Assembly (NCBI GenBank): GCA_030616775.1
Contig: JAUWWQ010000025.1
Location: 1-59,452 of the forward strand
Direction of reading: 5' to 3'
DNA from: Planctomycetota bacterium
GTDB lineage: Bacteria > Planctomycetota > Phycisphaerae > UBA1845
Length of the DNA stretch: 59,452 nt
Under the pieces are notes generated by a model. The model was not told the origin of the DNA. It worked only from the letters and a program-made list of their open reading frames with translations, and did no database searches. Made by a program: the position numbers and the translations under genes. Each line of letters begins with the position of its first letter. Positions within the stretch are counted from its first letter, which is position 1. This document shows positions 1 to 9,325 of this stretch, one piece after another.

Positions 1-232
1 GCCTCAGCCGCTCGCGTTGCCTGGGCGTCAGCTTGGGCTTCGGGCCGAGGTTCGGCCTGGCTCTCAAGGCGTCCGGCCCCGCACGCTGATACCTTTTCTT
101 CCACTGCGACACGGCCCCGGGGGTTACGCCAAGCATCTCGGCCACCTCGACACCGGACATTCCCTTGTCCAGCAGCATCATGGCCCGAAGCCGACGCCGC
201 TCCAACTCCTTCGGTGTGCCTTTGGGTCTCAT
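1..232 (-). mobile_element. IS630-type transposase, N-terminal part (cut by window edge)
   Basis: The reverse strand opens at an ATG at 230-232 and stays open to the window edge (about 77 codons). The peptide starts MRPKGTPKELERRRLRAMML and continues with MSGVEVAEMLGVTPGAVSQW and a KPKLTPRQRERL stretch. This is the helix-turn-helix DNA-binding head of IS630-family transposases, which is followed in full elements by a DDE catalytic domain lying outside the window. No clear Shine-Dalgarno precedes the start. The other end of the element is not visible, so terminal repeats and target duplication cannot be checked. It points the same way as the truncated repeat protein whose stop lies 42 bases away. 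Confidence 0.8.
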
Positions 233-274
233 ACATGACGATATCGGCTCATGCGACCCGATATATTTACCCGA

Positions 275-1012
275 TCAAGGATCAATAAGATCAGCGACTA
301 CGCTCAGCGAGCTGCTGATCTGGGTGTAGATGCCCAACTCGCCCGCGCCGAACCCGCGGAATGCAACGTCCCCGCCGTCCAGCGACACAGCATCGAAGAA
401 GGAAAACGTGCCGCTTCCACCGGGAATTGTTGTGCCGCGATCTGCGACGACATTCAATGTTCCGCCAATGTCCGTATAGACGCCACTCTGGCTGGACGCG
501 CCGGAGCCGACGAATGCCACGTTTCCACCGTCGATTGACGGCTCATTGGTGTCGAAGTCCGTAAAGTTGCCGGTGCCACCCGGGATGGCGGTGCCAGTGT
601 CGGCCACGACGCCAAGCACACCACCGATACGGGCGTAGACACCGACCTCGGTGCTGCCGGCTCCGCGAAAGGCGACGTCCGTTCCGGAAAGCGATGCGTT
701 GCTGAAGGAGATGAAGTTTTCGGTTCCTCCGGGGATGGACGTACTCGTGTCGGCTATGACGCTAAGCACTGCGGAAACGTCAAGGTATATACCCGAGTCA
801 TCTGCAGAATCTGTGCCAAGAAACGCGACGTTGGCTCCGCTGAGCGAGGGCGTCTTCCCGAACCCCGAGAACGTGCCGGTACCGCCGGGAACTGACGTAT
901 CAGTGTCGGTGATCTTGCGGAAAGTTACGACCTGACCGGGGGCCGTGTCCCCGGCCAGAAGAATTCCGCCCATGATGATAACGACCGTCTTGTATAGATT
1001 GTGTCTTCGCAT
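275..1012 (-). CDS. secreted DUF7453-like tandem-repeat protein, probably 3'-truncated
   Basis: A 245-residue protein with an N-terminal signal peptide (hydrophobic VVIIMGGILLAG) and about four tandem repeats of roughly 48-50 residues. Each has the pattern VADTxTxIPGGTGxF, then SLxGxxVAFxG, then GxYxxIGGxLxV. I recall this architecture as the DUF7453 or choice-of-anchor NxxG repeat type of planctomycetes and cyanobacteria, in which strand-rich repeats form a propeller-like secreted domain of unknown role. A strong AAGGAGGT lies at 1019-1026, seven bases upstream of the ATG. The last repeat breaks off after VVAD and the reading frame ends in LIDP, just before the IS630-type transposase. No C-terminal anchor is present, so this looks like a truncated gene. 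Confidence 0.7.
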   Translation of the reverse strand: MRRHNLYKTVVIIMGGILLAGDTAPGQVVTFRKITDTDTSVPGGTGTFSGFGKTPSLSGANVAFLGTDSADDSGIYLDVSAVLSVIADTSTSIPGGTENFISFSNASLSGTDVAFRGAGSTEVGVYARIGGVLGVVADTGTAIPGGTGNFTDFDTNEPSIDGGNVAFVGSGASSQSGVYTDIGGTLNVVADRGTTIPGGSGTFSFFDAVSLDGGDVAFRGFGAGELGIYTQISSSLSVVADLIDP

Positions 1013-1696
1013 CTCGAGACCTCCTTATGTCAAAACATGACCTTCTTACCCGACGGGATAGAAGCGATATAGAGCAGGCAGAAGGGCGTCTCAGTCGGCG
1101 TCAGGATGACATCGCCCGGAACCACTTCCATCCTCCGCTGATCAACAGAAACGAGTCTCTCGGACGGGGAACGCCGTAAGACGGCGATTCCTTAGACCCA
1201 CCTCGTTGTACGTGCCCTTAGTCTACCGCAAAGGCCGATCAATTGCAACGGGAAATGGAGTGAAAACGGGGGAACCAAGCCTGTTTTCTTAACTAGTGTG
1301 CTTCCACCGAGTGCCGTGTGGCCGTGCCTCGGGCCACACGGGTGGTGGCTCCCGGTCTTCCTCGTGACGCTACACAAAGGAGGCAATCGCAGGTCGGAGA
1401 AGAACGTGCGCGCCAAAAAGCCCTCAAAAGCATCGTCAACCTCTACGGCGCCTGGGGCAAGCCCGACAAGGCGGCTACGTACCGGGCGATGCTGCCGGCC
1501 GCGGGGGCGGCCGCACCCGCGGGTCCGTGAGTCGCCGGGGCACCTGCTCCAGGCAATTCGCCTTTACAGTTAAGGCGTTTGACTTTGGGAGCGGGCGTCG
1601 ATTACACTGCAAGCTGGTGAAGAGGCTCTGAGGCGGGTTGGCGAGTGCGCCAACAGGCTTGTGGCAGTGTGTTCATTTTCCAGGAGGGCTGTTGCC
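1013..1696. other. intergenic region with decayed gene tail
   Basis: No intact gene is seen. The region carries the promoter side of two divergent genes and, at 1301-1521, copy A of a repeat that encodes the end of a TPR-type protein (see the repeat entries). Confidence 0.5.
1301..1521 (+). repeat. direct repeat copy A: decayed 3' end of a TPR-protein gene
   Basis: About 220 bases that recur with strong similarity at 4554-4773, same orientation, on the other side of the metalloprotease gene. One frame reads KALKSIVNLYGAWGKPDKAA and YRAMLP, followed by an alanine-rich tail and a stop at 1528-1530. LxLYxAWGKPxKAAxYRxxLP is the usual ending of planctomycete TPR proteins and TPR serine/threonine kinases, so I infer this is the tail of such a gene with the rest lost. 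Confidence 0.65.
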
Positions 1697-4447
1697 ATGT
1701 CACGCTATACGAAAAACTGTGGGCGGCCGGGACGTATTATCACCGTGGTTTTATGCGTCGCGGCGCTATCGGCCGGCGGTGCCCAGAAGACCTTTGGGGC
1801 ACCGGCCTTCGGCGAAGTGTTCACCTTGCGGCAGCCGGATGATACGCACATCAACGTCCGCATCTGGGGCGATGAGTTCTACGGCGTAACCGAATCGCTC
1901 GACGGCTATACGCTTGTGCGCGACCCGAAAACCCAGGCATTTTGCTACGCGCGACTCTCCGCCGATGGGAATGAACTGCTTTCAACCGGGGTGCCGGTCG
2001 GCTCGACCCTGCCGGCGGGGCTCAACCTGAAGCAGCACATCCGCATCAATCGCGCCTCGGCCAGGGCGAAGATTGCTGCGGCCCGCGCTCGTTTCGCCAA
2101 AGGCAGTGCAGAGATACTGGCAACCCTTGGACGCGGACCTCGACTCGATCCGCCGAACAACGGATTGGTCAAGGGCATTACGCTTCTTGTAGACTTCTCG
2201 GATGATCCGGGTACGATCTTGCCCTCGGAGGTTGACAGTTACTGCAACCAAGTCGGCTATAACGGTAACGGCAACAACGGTTCGATTCGTGATTACTTCT
2301 ACGACGTTTCCGACGGGAATCTTACTTACACCAATTTTGTACCCACCGCCTACTACCGCGCCGTGCACCCAAAGACCTATTACGAGGACCCTCTGATAGA
2401 GTACGGCATCCGGGCTCGGGAGCTCATAATCGAAGCCCTGACCGACCTGGAAAACAACGACTTCGATTTCAGTCAATATGACTCCAACAGCGACGGCCTG
2501 ATCGACGGGGTCAACTGTTTCTATGCGGGATACACTAATAATAACTGGGCCGAGGGGCTCTGGCCCCATTCCTGGACGATCTCGTTCAGTGCTGACGGCG
2601 TCTCCACCTACAAGTACCAGATTACCGACATGGGCGACAGTCTGCTGCTGGGGACCTTCTGCCACGAAAACGGGCACATGATCTGCTACTGGCCGGACCT
2701 GTATGATTACGGTTATGAGTCTGCCGGGGTGGGCCGGTTCTGCCTGATGTGTTCCTCTGGTCCCGGAACCAATCCGGTCGAGCCGTGTGCATACTTGAAA
2801 TACATTGCGGGCTGGTCCACAACCACTGTTTTGACGACCCCGCAGGCAGGCCTGACCGTGCCGTCGGGTGTCAACACTTCATACAAGTTCGAACACCCCC
2901 TCAACCCCAACGAGTATTACATGATTGAGAACCGCCAGCGGGCCGGCCGAGACAGTTCCATTCCCGACGTCGGACTGGCCATCTGGCACATCGACACGGA
3001 AGGCAGCAACGGTAACGAGCAAATGACACACCAGTTGCACTACGAAGCGACCCTCGTACAGGCTGACGGAAACTGGGATCTCGAATACCGCAACAATTAC
3101 GGTGATTCCACCGATCTTTGGAAGGACCCTGCGTACACTGAGTGCCGCCCGTATACCCATCCCAACACGGACTGGTGGGACGGCAGCGGGTCGCATTTGT
3201 CAATTGGCAGCATCAGTCCGTCGGCCCCGACCATGACTTTCGACTTCGATATCCTCGTGGACTGCAACAGCAACGCGGTCCCCGACAGCCAGGACATCTC
3301 TATGAGCACCAGCGAGGATTGTAACAGCAACGTCGTTCCCGACGAATGCGATCTGAGAACGTCGTTTGTCTCCCAGTCGGGCGACCTTTCGCCAATCGGA
3401 TACGGATCGCCTCAAAGTTATACGGTCGTTTCACCGCCGCCGGGACTGCGGCACGTCACGCTCTACTTCGAGACCTTCGGCGATTTCAACGGCCCGGATC
3501 GAAGTCTAGACGTGGACATCAACGGCACGCCGGTCGGCAGCGTGTTCCAGACCGGCGCCGTCGGATGTCCATACACGCTCGATCGCGATGGCATTGTAGT
3601 GCCGTGTGGCGCCTTCAACGCCGCTGTTGCGGGCGGCGACGCCGTCATCAACATGGTGGCAACCAGCAACGTCGATCCCTACGCGTGCGACTCCTATATC
3701 CGCATGACCGTCAGATACACGGCTGTGGGCGCCAGTTGCAACGGGAACGGGATACCAGATGACTGTGACATCGCAACCGAGACCAGCGACGACTGCAACA
3801 CCAACGCCGTTCCCGACGATTGCGACACCACCGGTGGCGGCACACTATTGGACGAGGATTTCGAAAGCGGCCTGCCAACCGGCTGGTCCGTCACCGGAGG
3901 GTTCCAGATCACCGGCCAATGCGGCGCCGCCCACTCCTATTGCGGCGGAAGCTTGTGGGCCTACGCCGGCGACACCACAACCTGTACCTACGGCGACTAC
4001 GAGTTTCGTGAACTGATCGCTCCACCGGTCACCCTCGGGTATGGGCTCTCCGAGCTGCGCTTCTGCTCGCGTATCGAGACCGAGGCGGACTGGGACCTCG
4101 GGAAGGTACGGGTCAACGACACGCCGGTCTGGGAAGACAGCGGAGGGACGGGTGTGTGGCAGCAGCAGGTCGTCGACCTGCGCGCCTTCGCCGGGCAGAC
4201 CGTCACCATCACCTTCGAATTCACCAGCGACTCAAACACGAGCGGCTGGCTCGGATGGCAGGTGGACAACGTCTATGTCGTCTCCGGATCGCCGGATGAG
4301 GATGGCGACGGCGTCCCCGACGAGTGCCAAGCGGTAATCCCGACCCTCTCCGAATGGGGCATGCTTGCCATGGGCCTTCTGCTGATCGCCGCAGGCACGT
4401 TGGTGCTTGCCCAACGTCACACCTCCGCAAACACCCGAGTCAACTGA
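1697..4447 (+). CDS. secreted M6-family metalloprotease with calcium-type repeats and IPTL-CTERM tail
   Basis: 916 residues from the ATG at 1697. I chose this over an in-frame ATG 36 bases upstream because AGGAGG sits at 1682-1687 directly before it and it opens a typical signal peptide (IITVVLCVAALSAGG). A zinc-protease motif HENGH is at residues 323-327, followed by YWPDLYDYG, as in M6 (immune-inhibitor-A-like) peptidases. After the catalytic part come DCNSNAVPD, DCNSNVVPDECD, CNGNGIPDDCD and DCNTNAVPDDCD calcium-binding-type repeats, a jelly-roll-like domain starting DEDFESGLPTGW, and a last DEDGDGVPDECQ repeat. The C-terminus is IPTLSEWGMLAMGLLLIAAG then a basic tail, the IPTL-CTERM sorting signal. 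Likely exported, then processed at the envelope. Substrate unknown. Confidence 0.85.
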   Translation: MSRYTKNCGRPGRIITVVLCVAALSAGGAQKTFGAPAFGEVFTLRQPDDTHINVRIWGDEFYGVTESLDGYTLVRDPKTQAFCYARLSADGNELLSTGVPVGSTLPAGLNLKQHIRINRASARAKIAAARARFAKGSAEILATLGRGPRLDPPNNGLVKGITLLVDFSDDPGTILPSEVDSYCNQVGYNGNGNNGSIRDYFYDVSDGNLTYTNFVPTAYYRAVHPKTYYEDPLIEYGIRARELIIEALTDLENNDFDFSQYDSNSDGLIDGVNCFYAGYTNNNWAEGLWPHSWTISFSADGVSTYKYQITDMGDSLLLGTFCHENGHMICYWPDLYDYGYESAGVGRFCLMCSSGPGTNPVEPCAYLKYIAGWSTTTVLTTPQAGLTVPSGVNTSYKFEHPLNPNEYYMIENRQRAGRDSSIPDVGLAIWHIDTEGSNGNEQMTHQLHYEATLVQADGNWDLEYRNNYGDSTDLWKDPAYTECRPYTHPNTDWWDGSGSHLSIGSISPSAPTMTFDFDILVDCNSNAVPDSQDISMSTSEDCNSNVVPDECDLRTSFVSQSGDLSPIGYGSPQSYTVVSPPPGLRHVTLYFETFGDFNGPDRSLDVDINGTPVGSVFQTGAVGCPYTLDRDGIVVPCGAFNAAVAGGDAVINMVATSNVDPYACDSYIRMTVRYTAVGASCNGNGIPDDCDIATETSDDCNTNAVPDDCDTTGGGTLLDEDFESGLPTGWSVTGGFQITGQCGAAHSYCGGSLWAYAGDTTTCTYGDYEFRELIAPPVTLGYGLSELRFCSRIETEADWDLGKVRVNDTPVWEDSGGTGVWQQQVVDLRAFAGQTVTITFEFTSDSNTSGWLGWQVDNVYVVSGSPDEDGDGVPDECQAVIPTLSEWGMLAMGLLLIAAGTLVLAQRHTSANTRVN

Positions 4448-4553
4448 CCGTTGCGGGCACTGCCGGTTTTGGACTGACGGTTGGGGATTTGGAGATGCCC
4501 ACCCGGCCTTTGATCCCCAGTCGGCGGGAATCATCTGTTCCTTGCCGCAAGTA

Positions 4554-4773
4554 CTTCTGCCGAGTGTCGTGTGGCCGTACCTCGGGTCGCTCGGGTAATG
4601 ACGCCTAGTCTTCCTTATCACCCTACACAACGGGGCAATCGCAGGTCGGAGAACAACGTGCGCGCCAAAAAGCCCTCAAAAGCATCGTCAACCTCTACGG
4701 CGCCTGGGGCAGGCCTCCCAAGGCGGCTGGGTACCGGGCGGTGCTGCCGGCCGCGGGGCCGGCCGCACCCGCG
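4554..4773 (+). repeat. direct repeat copy B: decayed 3' end of a TPR-protein gene
   Basis: Second copy of the 1301-1521 unit. The TPR-like frame is still open here (KALKSIVNLYGAWGRPPKAA, YRAVLP), so both copies keep the coding phase over this stretch although neither has a gene body. The copies bracket the metalloprotease gene as direct repeats about 3.25 kb apart. Confidence 0.65.
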
Positions 4774-4801
4774 CACGCTAACATAACGAGTCGTACAAAC
4801 A

Positions 4802-6946
4802 TCAGGGGATCGGGTCAGCGCATTGGGGCGGCTCGGCCAAGATCTCTCTGATCAAATCGGCCTGGGCTTGAATCACCAACTCATCTTCTACTGCCTGTCG
4901 CAGGATGATCTGGCGCGTGTTCTGCGTGGTTGCCCATACCTCGGCCAGGTCCAGGCCCCGGGCCTCGACAATCTGGCAGAATGTCTGTCCACCGGCAACG
5001 GTAGCCGTCAGCTCCTCAACACTAATTCCCAAGGTGGCGGCCGCTACCTTGGTAAAGGTTTCGGTAATCTGCTCCTGGTTCGCATGTAAGGCCTGCAAAT
5101 CGAAAGTCCCGCAGGTGTCACAAGGCTCCGCCCCGTCATTTGTTATAGTTGCGTAGGACTCATCTTCACACCAGGCGTTCCAGTTGCTCTGCTCTTGCTC
5201 TGTGATGTCCGCCCACTGGTCTTTGTCGCAACCGTCGATCTTGCACGATGCGAAACACCAATCTTCCTCGCCGTTCGAGCCGACTGGTGGTACTAGCGTG
5301 GGGTGCGTGCCGGACGCTGTCATTTCTCTATGTTTCCAGCAAATCCCGAGCAGATAGAAGCTACAGCCTTTGACGGGCGGGCCCCAAACCCAGCGTTCAG
5401 TTGCCCCGGGGGGAAGATCCGCACTTTCTGCCGCCATCCAGGATTCCCCTTCCCCCCTCAGACTCACCAGGTTCGCGTCTGTGAACCACCAATCGTCTCT
5501 ACTCGCGGGGTCCCTGCGATCATTAAAATATCCGCAAGCCAGCGAAAAGCCAGGGATATAGCGTCGCGTTTCGGAATCGAAGTAGGTGCCATGGCTGAAC
5601 CTGCCCACGTACACCACGGGGCGCTGTGCTTCGAGTGCGTACCCGCCGAATTCAGTCTCAACGCCGCCCACCGAGCTCCACCGCGTGTAATAACCATAGT
5701 GCTGAAAATAACTGACTGCTTCGATTGTCGATCTGTCCGGGCTTGTGGTAATCATAACATGTTCCCAGTCGCCAACATGCTCACCGTTACTCACTGGACG
5801 ATCCGTGAACAGCCGGGCTAACTCATACTTCATGCTCCACTCGCACGGAAACTGGTATCCGTAGTACCGAAAGTACTTGATCCGAAGCGCTCCTGTTTCC
5901 TTGTTATTCATGACCTTGAAGTATGTCGGAACGTTGGGGCCCCCTTGTGGCCCATTGGTACCCCACGACCAATCCGGACCCAGTACCGGATCCTCGAAAT
6001 CCTCTACGTCCATCATAGCCTCTGCGGACGAAGATTCCTCAGGCAGCCTGCCATATGGCGGAGGGTTGCCCCACACTTCTCTGTCATTAGGAAACCGATA
6101 GTCGTGGGAATCCGAATCCCAGTCGGCGCATCGGTCGTAACGATACTCGCCGTCTTCGAATGGAGGTCCTCCCTGCTTGCCGCACAGCATTCGGTCAAAC
6201 CATCTCTGTGCTGACATGGGTAACTGCCATACGTCGCGATCGAACCTCACGACGGGAGCAAATTGCTCCACACTCTCCCGTGCGGTAAACTCGAGGTATT
6301 CCTCCGGTGGATAAGCGTTGGCGCGCAAGATTCGCTCAGCCAGAATGACATCGTCAACTTCGTAGACCAGTGCTAACACATCGTACGCTTCCTTTGCGCT
6401 ACAGCCGGCATTCTTCAGGGTTTCCACTACGCGCCACTCATCCTGGTCGAAGACATGCTTCAGCACTAGACCGATCCTAACCGCGGAGAACCCGGCATCC
6501 TTCAGAATCCGGGCCACACCCTGGGCATCCTGGGCAAATGCATCGCCCAGCGCCCGCCCAACCTCAACGGAAGAATAGCCAATCTCTTTCAGGATTTGGG
6601 CGATTTGTGCTGCGTCTACTGAGAGTACGTCTCGCATCGCCTTGGCAATTACGACCGGCTCATATTCTTCATCGGACAATATCCGTGCCGTTTCTAGTGC
6701 ACCTAGGCCAAACTCATCTCTCAACACCTCAGCAACTTCTGCGGCCGAGTAACCCTGCTGGTGTAGCGCCCGGGCTCGTATCACAGGGTGCTTCGCGATG
6801 TAACGTTCGCGCGATCGATGACGCGTCGTTTCCTGAGGCGATCGATCAACAGCGGACAGCCGCGTCGTGGCGCTGACGGCGATCAGCGCGGCCACGGCCC
6901 AGAACGTCAGGTTCAGAAAGCTTCGCGTTTCTTCTCTACGTACCAT
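4802..6946 (-). CDS. secreted VPS62/DUF946-like protein with N-terminal helical repeats
   Basis: 714 residues. ATG at 6944-6946 is preceded by GGAGGAGGT. A signal anchor (FWAVAALIAVSATTRLSA) is followed, at about residues 55-215, by five or so helical units of 30-34 residues with the pattern ARxLKDAGFSAxxVGxALxxxFxxD. The middle (about 225-520) has GDWEHVMI, SYFQHYGYYTRW, RPVVYVGRFSHGTYF and WWFTDAN, resembling the vacuolar-sorting-protein-62 (DUF946) fold known from fungi and some bacteria. The tail has paired cysteines (CFASCKIDGC, CDTCGTF) and a helix pair with LGISVEELTATVAGGQTFCQ, like small DUF2680-type domains. The function is unknown. The repeat domain is the unusual part. I see no enzyme motif. 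Confidence 0.6.
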   Translation of the reverse strand: MVRREETRSFLNLTFWAVAALIAVSATTRLSAVDRSPQETTRHRSRERYIAKHPVIRARALHQQGYSAAEVAEVLRDEFGLGALETARILSDEEYEPVVIAKAMRDVLSVDAAQIAQILKEIGYSSVEVGRALGDAFAQDAQGVARILKDAGFSAVRIGLVLKHVFDQDEWRVVETLKNAGCSAKEAYDVLALVYEVDDVILAERILRANAYPPEEYLEFTARESVEQFAPVVRFDRDVWQLPMSAQRWFDRMLCGKQGGPPFEDGEYRYDRCADWDSDSHDYRFPNDREVWGNPPPYGRLPEESSSAEAMMDVEDFEDPVLGPDWSWGTNGPQGGPNVPTYFKVMNNKETGALRIKYFRYYGYQFPCEWSMKYELARLFTDRPVSNGEHVGDWEHVMITTSPDRSTIEAVSYFQHYGYYTRWSSVGGVETEFGGYALEAQRPVVYVGRFSHGTYFDSETRRYIPGFSLACGYFNDRRDPASRDDWWFTDANLVSLRGEGESWMAAESADLPPGATERWVWGPPVKGCSFYLLGICWKHREMTASGTHPTLVPPVGSNGEEDWCFASCKIDGCDKDQWADITEQEQSNWNAWCEDESYATITNDGAEPCDTCGTFDLQALHANQEQITETFTKVAAATLGISVEELTATVAGGQTFCQIVEARGLDLAEVWATTQNTRQIILRQAVEDELVIQAQADLIREILAEPPQCADPIP

Positions 6947-7334
6947 TTCTTAACCTCCTCCGCCTTCTCCGCAAGGTAATACTCGCAAAGAGTCTGTTTA
7001 CCCGTGTACTGCTCAACGCCCGTGCCGGCAACGTGACATCGCCCGCCCTGCGTCCGAGAATGATCTACTCTACACCCTCTCAGACTCTCTTCGAGACTGC
7101 TTTCTCGCTCGCGGGTGACCTCCAGAACTCGTGCTACTCACGATTTCCCATCTCGCGCCTCCGTGACCGCCATTCTATAGGTTTAACCCACTCCCCTGCA
7201 AGCGAAGAGCGGGATCCCGCCCGCCATCCCTGAGTCGACGGTTGCCTTGGACCTGGGCTTGGATGACACCGTCTCCTAAACGCAGTGTGCATACCGCCCA
7301 ACCAGCACGTGGCCCGCTTCGTCGCAGACGCGGT
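6947..7334. other. intergenic region
   Basis: No gene is supported. A perfect 12-base palindrome GCGGGATCCCGC lies at 7209-7220. Otherwise nothing is recognised. Confidence 0.4.
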
Positions 7335-8477
7335 CTATTCCTGTAGCGAACGGCCCAGTGCCATCAGGCCGAAGGCGACGCCGTACGGCCGATCGTAGCG
7401 GTGCATGTCGTAATCCCATACGGAGCCGTTCTTCTGCTGGATGTTCATGATCTCACGTTGCAGCTTAGCCCAATAGACTGGCTGATTCGCAGGGGGGAGT
7501 CGCTCGATCACAAGTGCCGCGTAGTAGTGGCCGAACAAGTAGAAGTAGCCCGAGTTGTAATAGAAGGCCTCATGAGGAACCGGTTTGTGCATGGCAATCT
7601 CGAGGAATCTGTGGTCCCGGAAGAAGTGGGCCAAGCCGAACAAGCGGTCCTCAAGCGGGACCTCCTCCCCGGCAAGCAACAACGCCGCCTGGCACACCTG
7701 AATCCGCGATAGCGAGCCCTTCACCTGATCGATGTACTCAGGATGTAGGTTCGGGATCGTACGCACCCGATAGGTGTATGCGCCGTTGGGCAGGCGACAG
7801 CGGTGGATCACACGGACCGCCCGGTCGATCACCTTCCGATCAACGTCGAATCCCTGGTGTTTGGCGGTTTCCAGCGCAACGACGGCAGCGGCGGTCATGA
7901 AGCTGGTCGCCCATTGTGGCCGACGCGTCCGCGGTACATCAAACTCGAGGTATCCCCATCCACCGTTGATCGATTGCGACCGCGCAAGGTCGTCCAGGTA
8001 CTCTGGCACAGCGTGGCCTATTTCGGCCCGGAGCGGCGAGTCAGCGTAGCGGGAGTGTCCGTAAGCGGTGGCAAGTCCTTGGAGCCCGTAGATGTATGCC
8101 CAGTTGTTCATGGTGTCCCATTCATTGGGACGTTTCACGTCGGCGTTGTCGATCAGGTACGTCAGAGCGTGGTCAGCGGCTGCGCCGGCCGCATCTGAGG
8201 TTCCCACTTCGAGCAAGGCCGCGCAGCATAGCCCGGTCGTCGCCACCTTCCATGCGCGGTGGGTCTCGGGATTGGACCACATCTCCCCGCTCCAGGTCGT
8301 GATCGAGTCCTGAGGTCCGCCCCACGAGCCGTTCTTGTTTTGATCCTTAACGAGAAAGTCGATCCCCTGCTCGATGGCGGCACGAACCTGCTGGGATGTA
8401 AACCGGTCAGCCTGGTCGATGCCAGAGGCAGAGCCGAGGCAGACTGCCAGCCCGAAGACTGCCGTGACCACGTTCAT
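7335..8477 (-). CDS. secreted prenyltransferase/squalene-oxidase-repeat (alpha/alpha toroid) protein
   Basis: 380 residues. ATG at 8475-8477 with AAGGAG eight bases upstream. A short signal peptide (VVTAVFGLAVCLGSASG) precedes toroid repeats with QNKNGSWGG, SQSINGGWGYLEF, CRLPNGAYTYRVR and QQKNGSVWDYD, the QW-type motifs of terpenoid-cyclase toroids. The catalytic DxDD of squalene-hopene cyclases is absent and the protein is exported, so it is unlikely to be a terpene cyclase. Such exported toroids are common in planctomycetes and their role is unknown. It lies 23 bases downstream of the coiled-coil lipoprotein gene on the same strand, so the two are probably co-transcribed. Confidence 0.75.
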   Translation of the reverse strand: MNVVTAVFGLAVCLGSASGIDQADRFTSQQVRAAIEQGIDFLVKDQNKNGSWGGPQDSITTWSGEMWSNPETHRAWKVATTGLCCAALLEVGTSDAAGAAADHALTYLIDNADVKRPNEWDTMNNWAYIYGLQGLATAYGHSRYADSPLRAEIGHAVPEYLDDLARSQSINGGWGYLEFDVPRTRRPQWATSFMTAAAVVALETAKHQGFDVDRKVIDRAVRVIHRCRLPNGAYTYRVRTIPNLHPEYIDQVKGSLSRIQVCQAALLLAGEEVPLEDRLFGLAHFFRDHRFLEIAMHKPVPHEAFYYNSGYFYLFGHYYAALVIERLPPANQPVYWAKLQREIMNIQQKNGSVWDYDMHRYDRPYGVAFGLMALGRSLQE

Positions 8478-8500
8478 GTTTACTGCTCCTTCTCGTCCGC

Positions 8501-9325
8501 CTACTTCTCACGTTCTTTGCGCCGTTTTTCCATTTTCTGCTCGAGGGCGTCGATCTCGGCTTCGAGGCGTGCGACCTCAGCCTCGGCGCTCATCAATTCG
8601 ATCTGTTTGTCGAGTTGTGAAGCTTCAGCCTCGCGGCGGGCCTTGTCCACCTCCCGAGTCTTCTGTTCAAACCGTAAGGTGTGTTCCGCGGTTTCAAGAG
8701 GAATGGTCTTTTCCGTTAGGGTGGCGAAGCCTTCGCGTCGTATCTCCAGGCCCCGTTGCGTGCGTTCGAGCCGGCGTCGGCCCCGTTCCAACACGATCTC
8801 CTTGGTCTGGTCGGCGAACTCTTCTTCCGCATACATCATTTCGAGCTGCTTGAGCTCCTCCTTGGCCTCTTTGACGCGGTCCTCTGCCCGCCTCAACTCA
8901 AGCCGGGATTCCTCGATCCGGTTCGGCGCGGACCGCTCGGTGAAGATCTGCAACCGCTCCGTTTCCAGATGCAGCTCTTTCTCGGCTTTCGTCCAGGCGA
9001 CGGCATACTGGATCTTGGCGTGCGCCTGGGCCATCCGCGCCTTGACCACGCTCTGCTTCGCAATAGCGAGATCTCGCTGGAGCTTGGCATGCTGCCGGGT
9101 ATCCTTGGCTTCTTCCTCCTCTTGTTTTTCTTTTTTCTCTGCTGCCTCCTTTTCCGCCCCCTCTGTTTGCTCGGTAGGCTTCTCTATCGAACCCTTCTCA
9201 ACAGCGGATACGTCGGGACTCACAGCAGGGCCTGCCCGTTGTCCAGATGTGGCGCAGCCGGCAAATACGGCTGTGAAGACAACAGTGGCCAACAGTTCAA
9301 CAACACAGAGAGTTCTAGTATGCAT
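8501..9325 (-). CDS. coiled-coil lipoprotein
   Basis: 274 residues from the ATG at 9323-9325. I preferred it to an upstream in-frame start because AAGGAG precedes it and it opens a lipoprotein signal (VVFTAVFAGC) with the lipobox cysteine at about residue 23. The rest is highly charged and almost wholly helical: a Glu/Lys stretch (EKKEKQEEEEAKD) and long heptad-like runs such as EESRLELRRAEDRVKEAKEE, ending EKMEKRRKEREK. Probably an envelope-anchored coiled coil that could span or scaffold. No enzymatic motif. Next gene downstream is the toroid protein, 23 bases away. Confidence 0.7.
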   Translation of the reverse strand: MHTRTLCVVELLATVVFTAVFAGCATSGQRAGPAVSPDVSAVEKGSIEKPTEQTEGAEKEAAEKKEKQEEEEAKDTRQHAKLQRDLAIAKQSVVKARMAQAHAKIQYAVAWTKAEKELHLETERLQIFTERSAPNRIEESRLELRRAEDRVKEAKEELKQLEMMYAEEEFADQTKEIVLERGRRRLERTQRGLEIRREGFATLTEKTIPLETAEHTLRFEQKTREVDKARREAEASQLDKQIELMSAEAEVARLEAEIDALEQKMEKRRKEREK

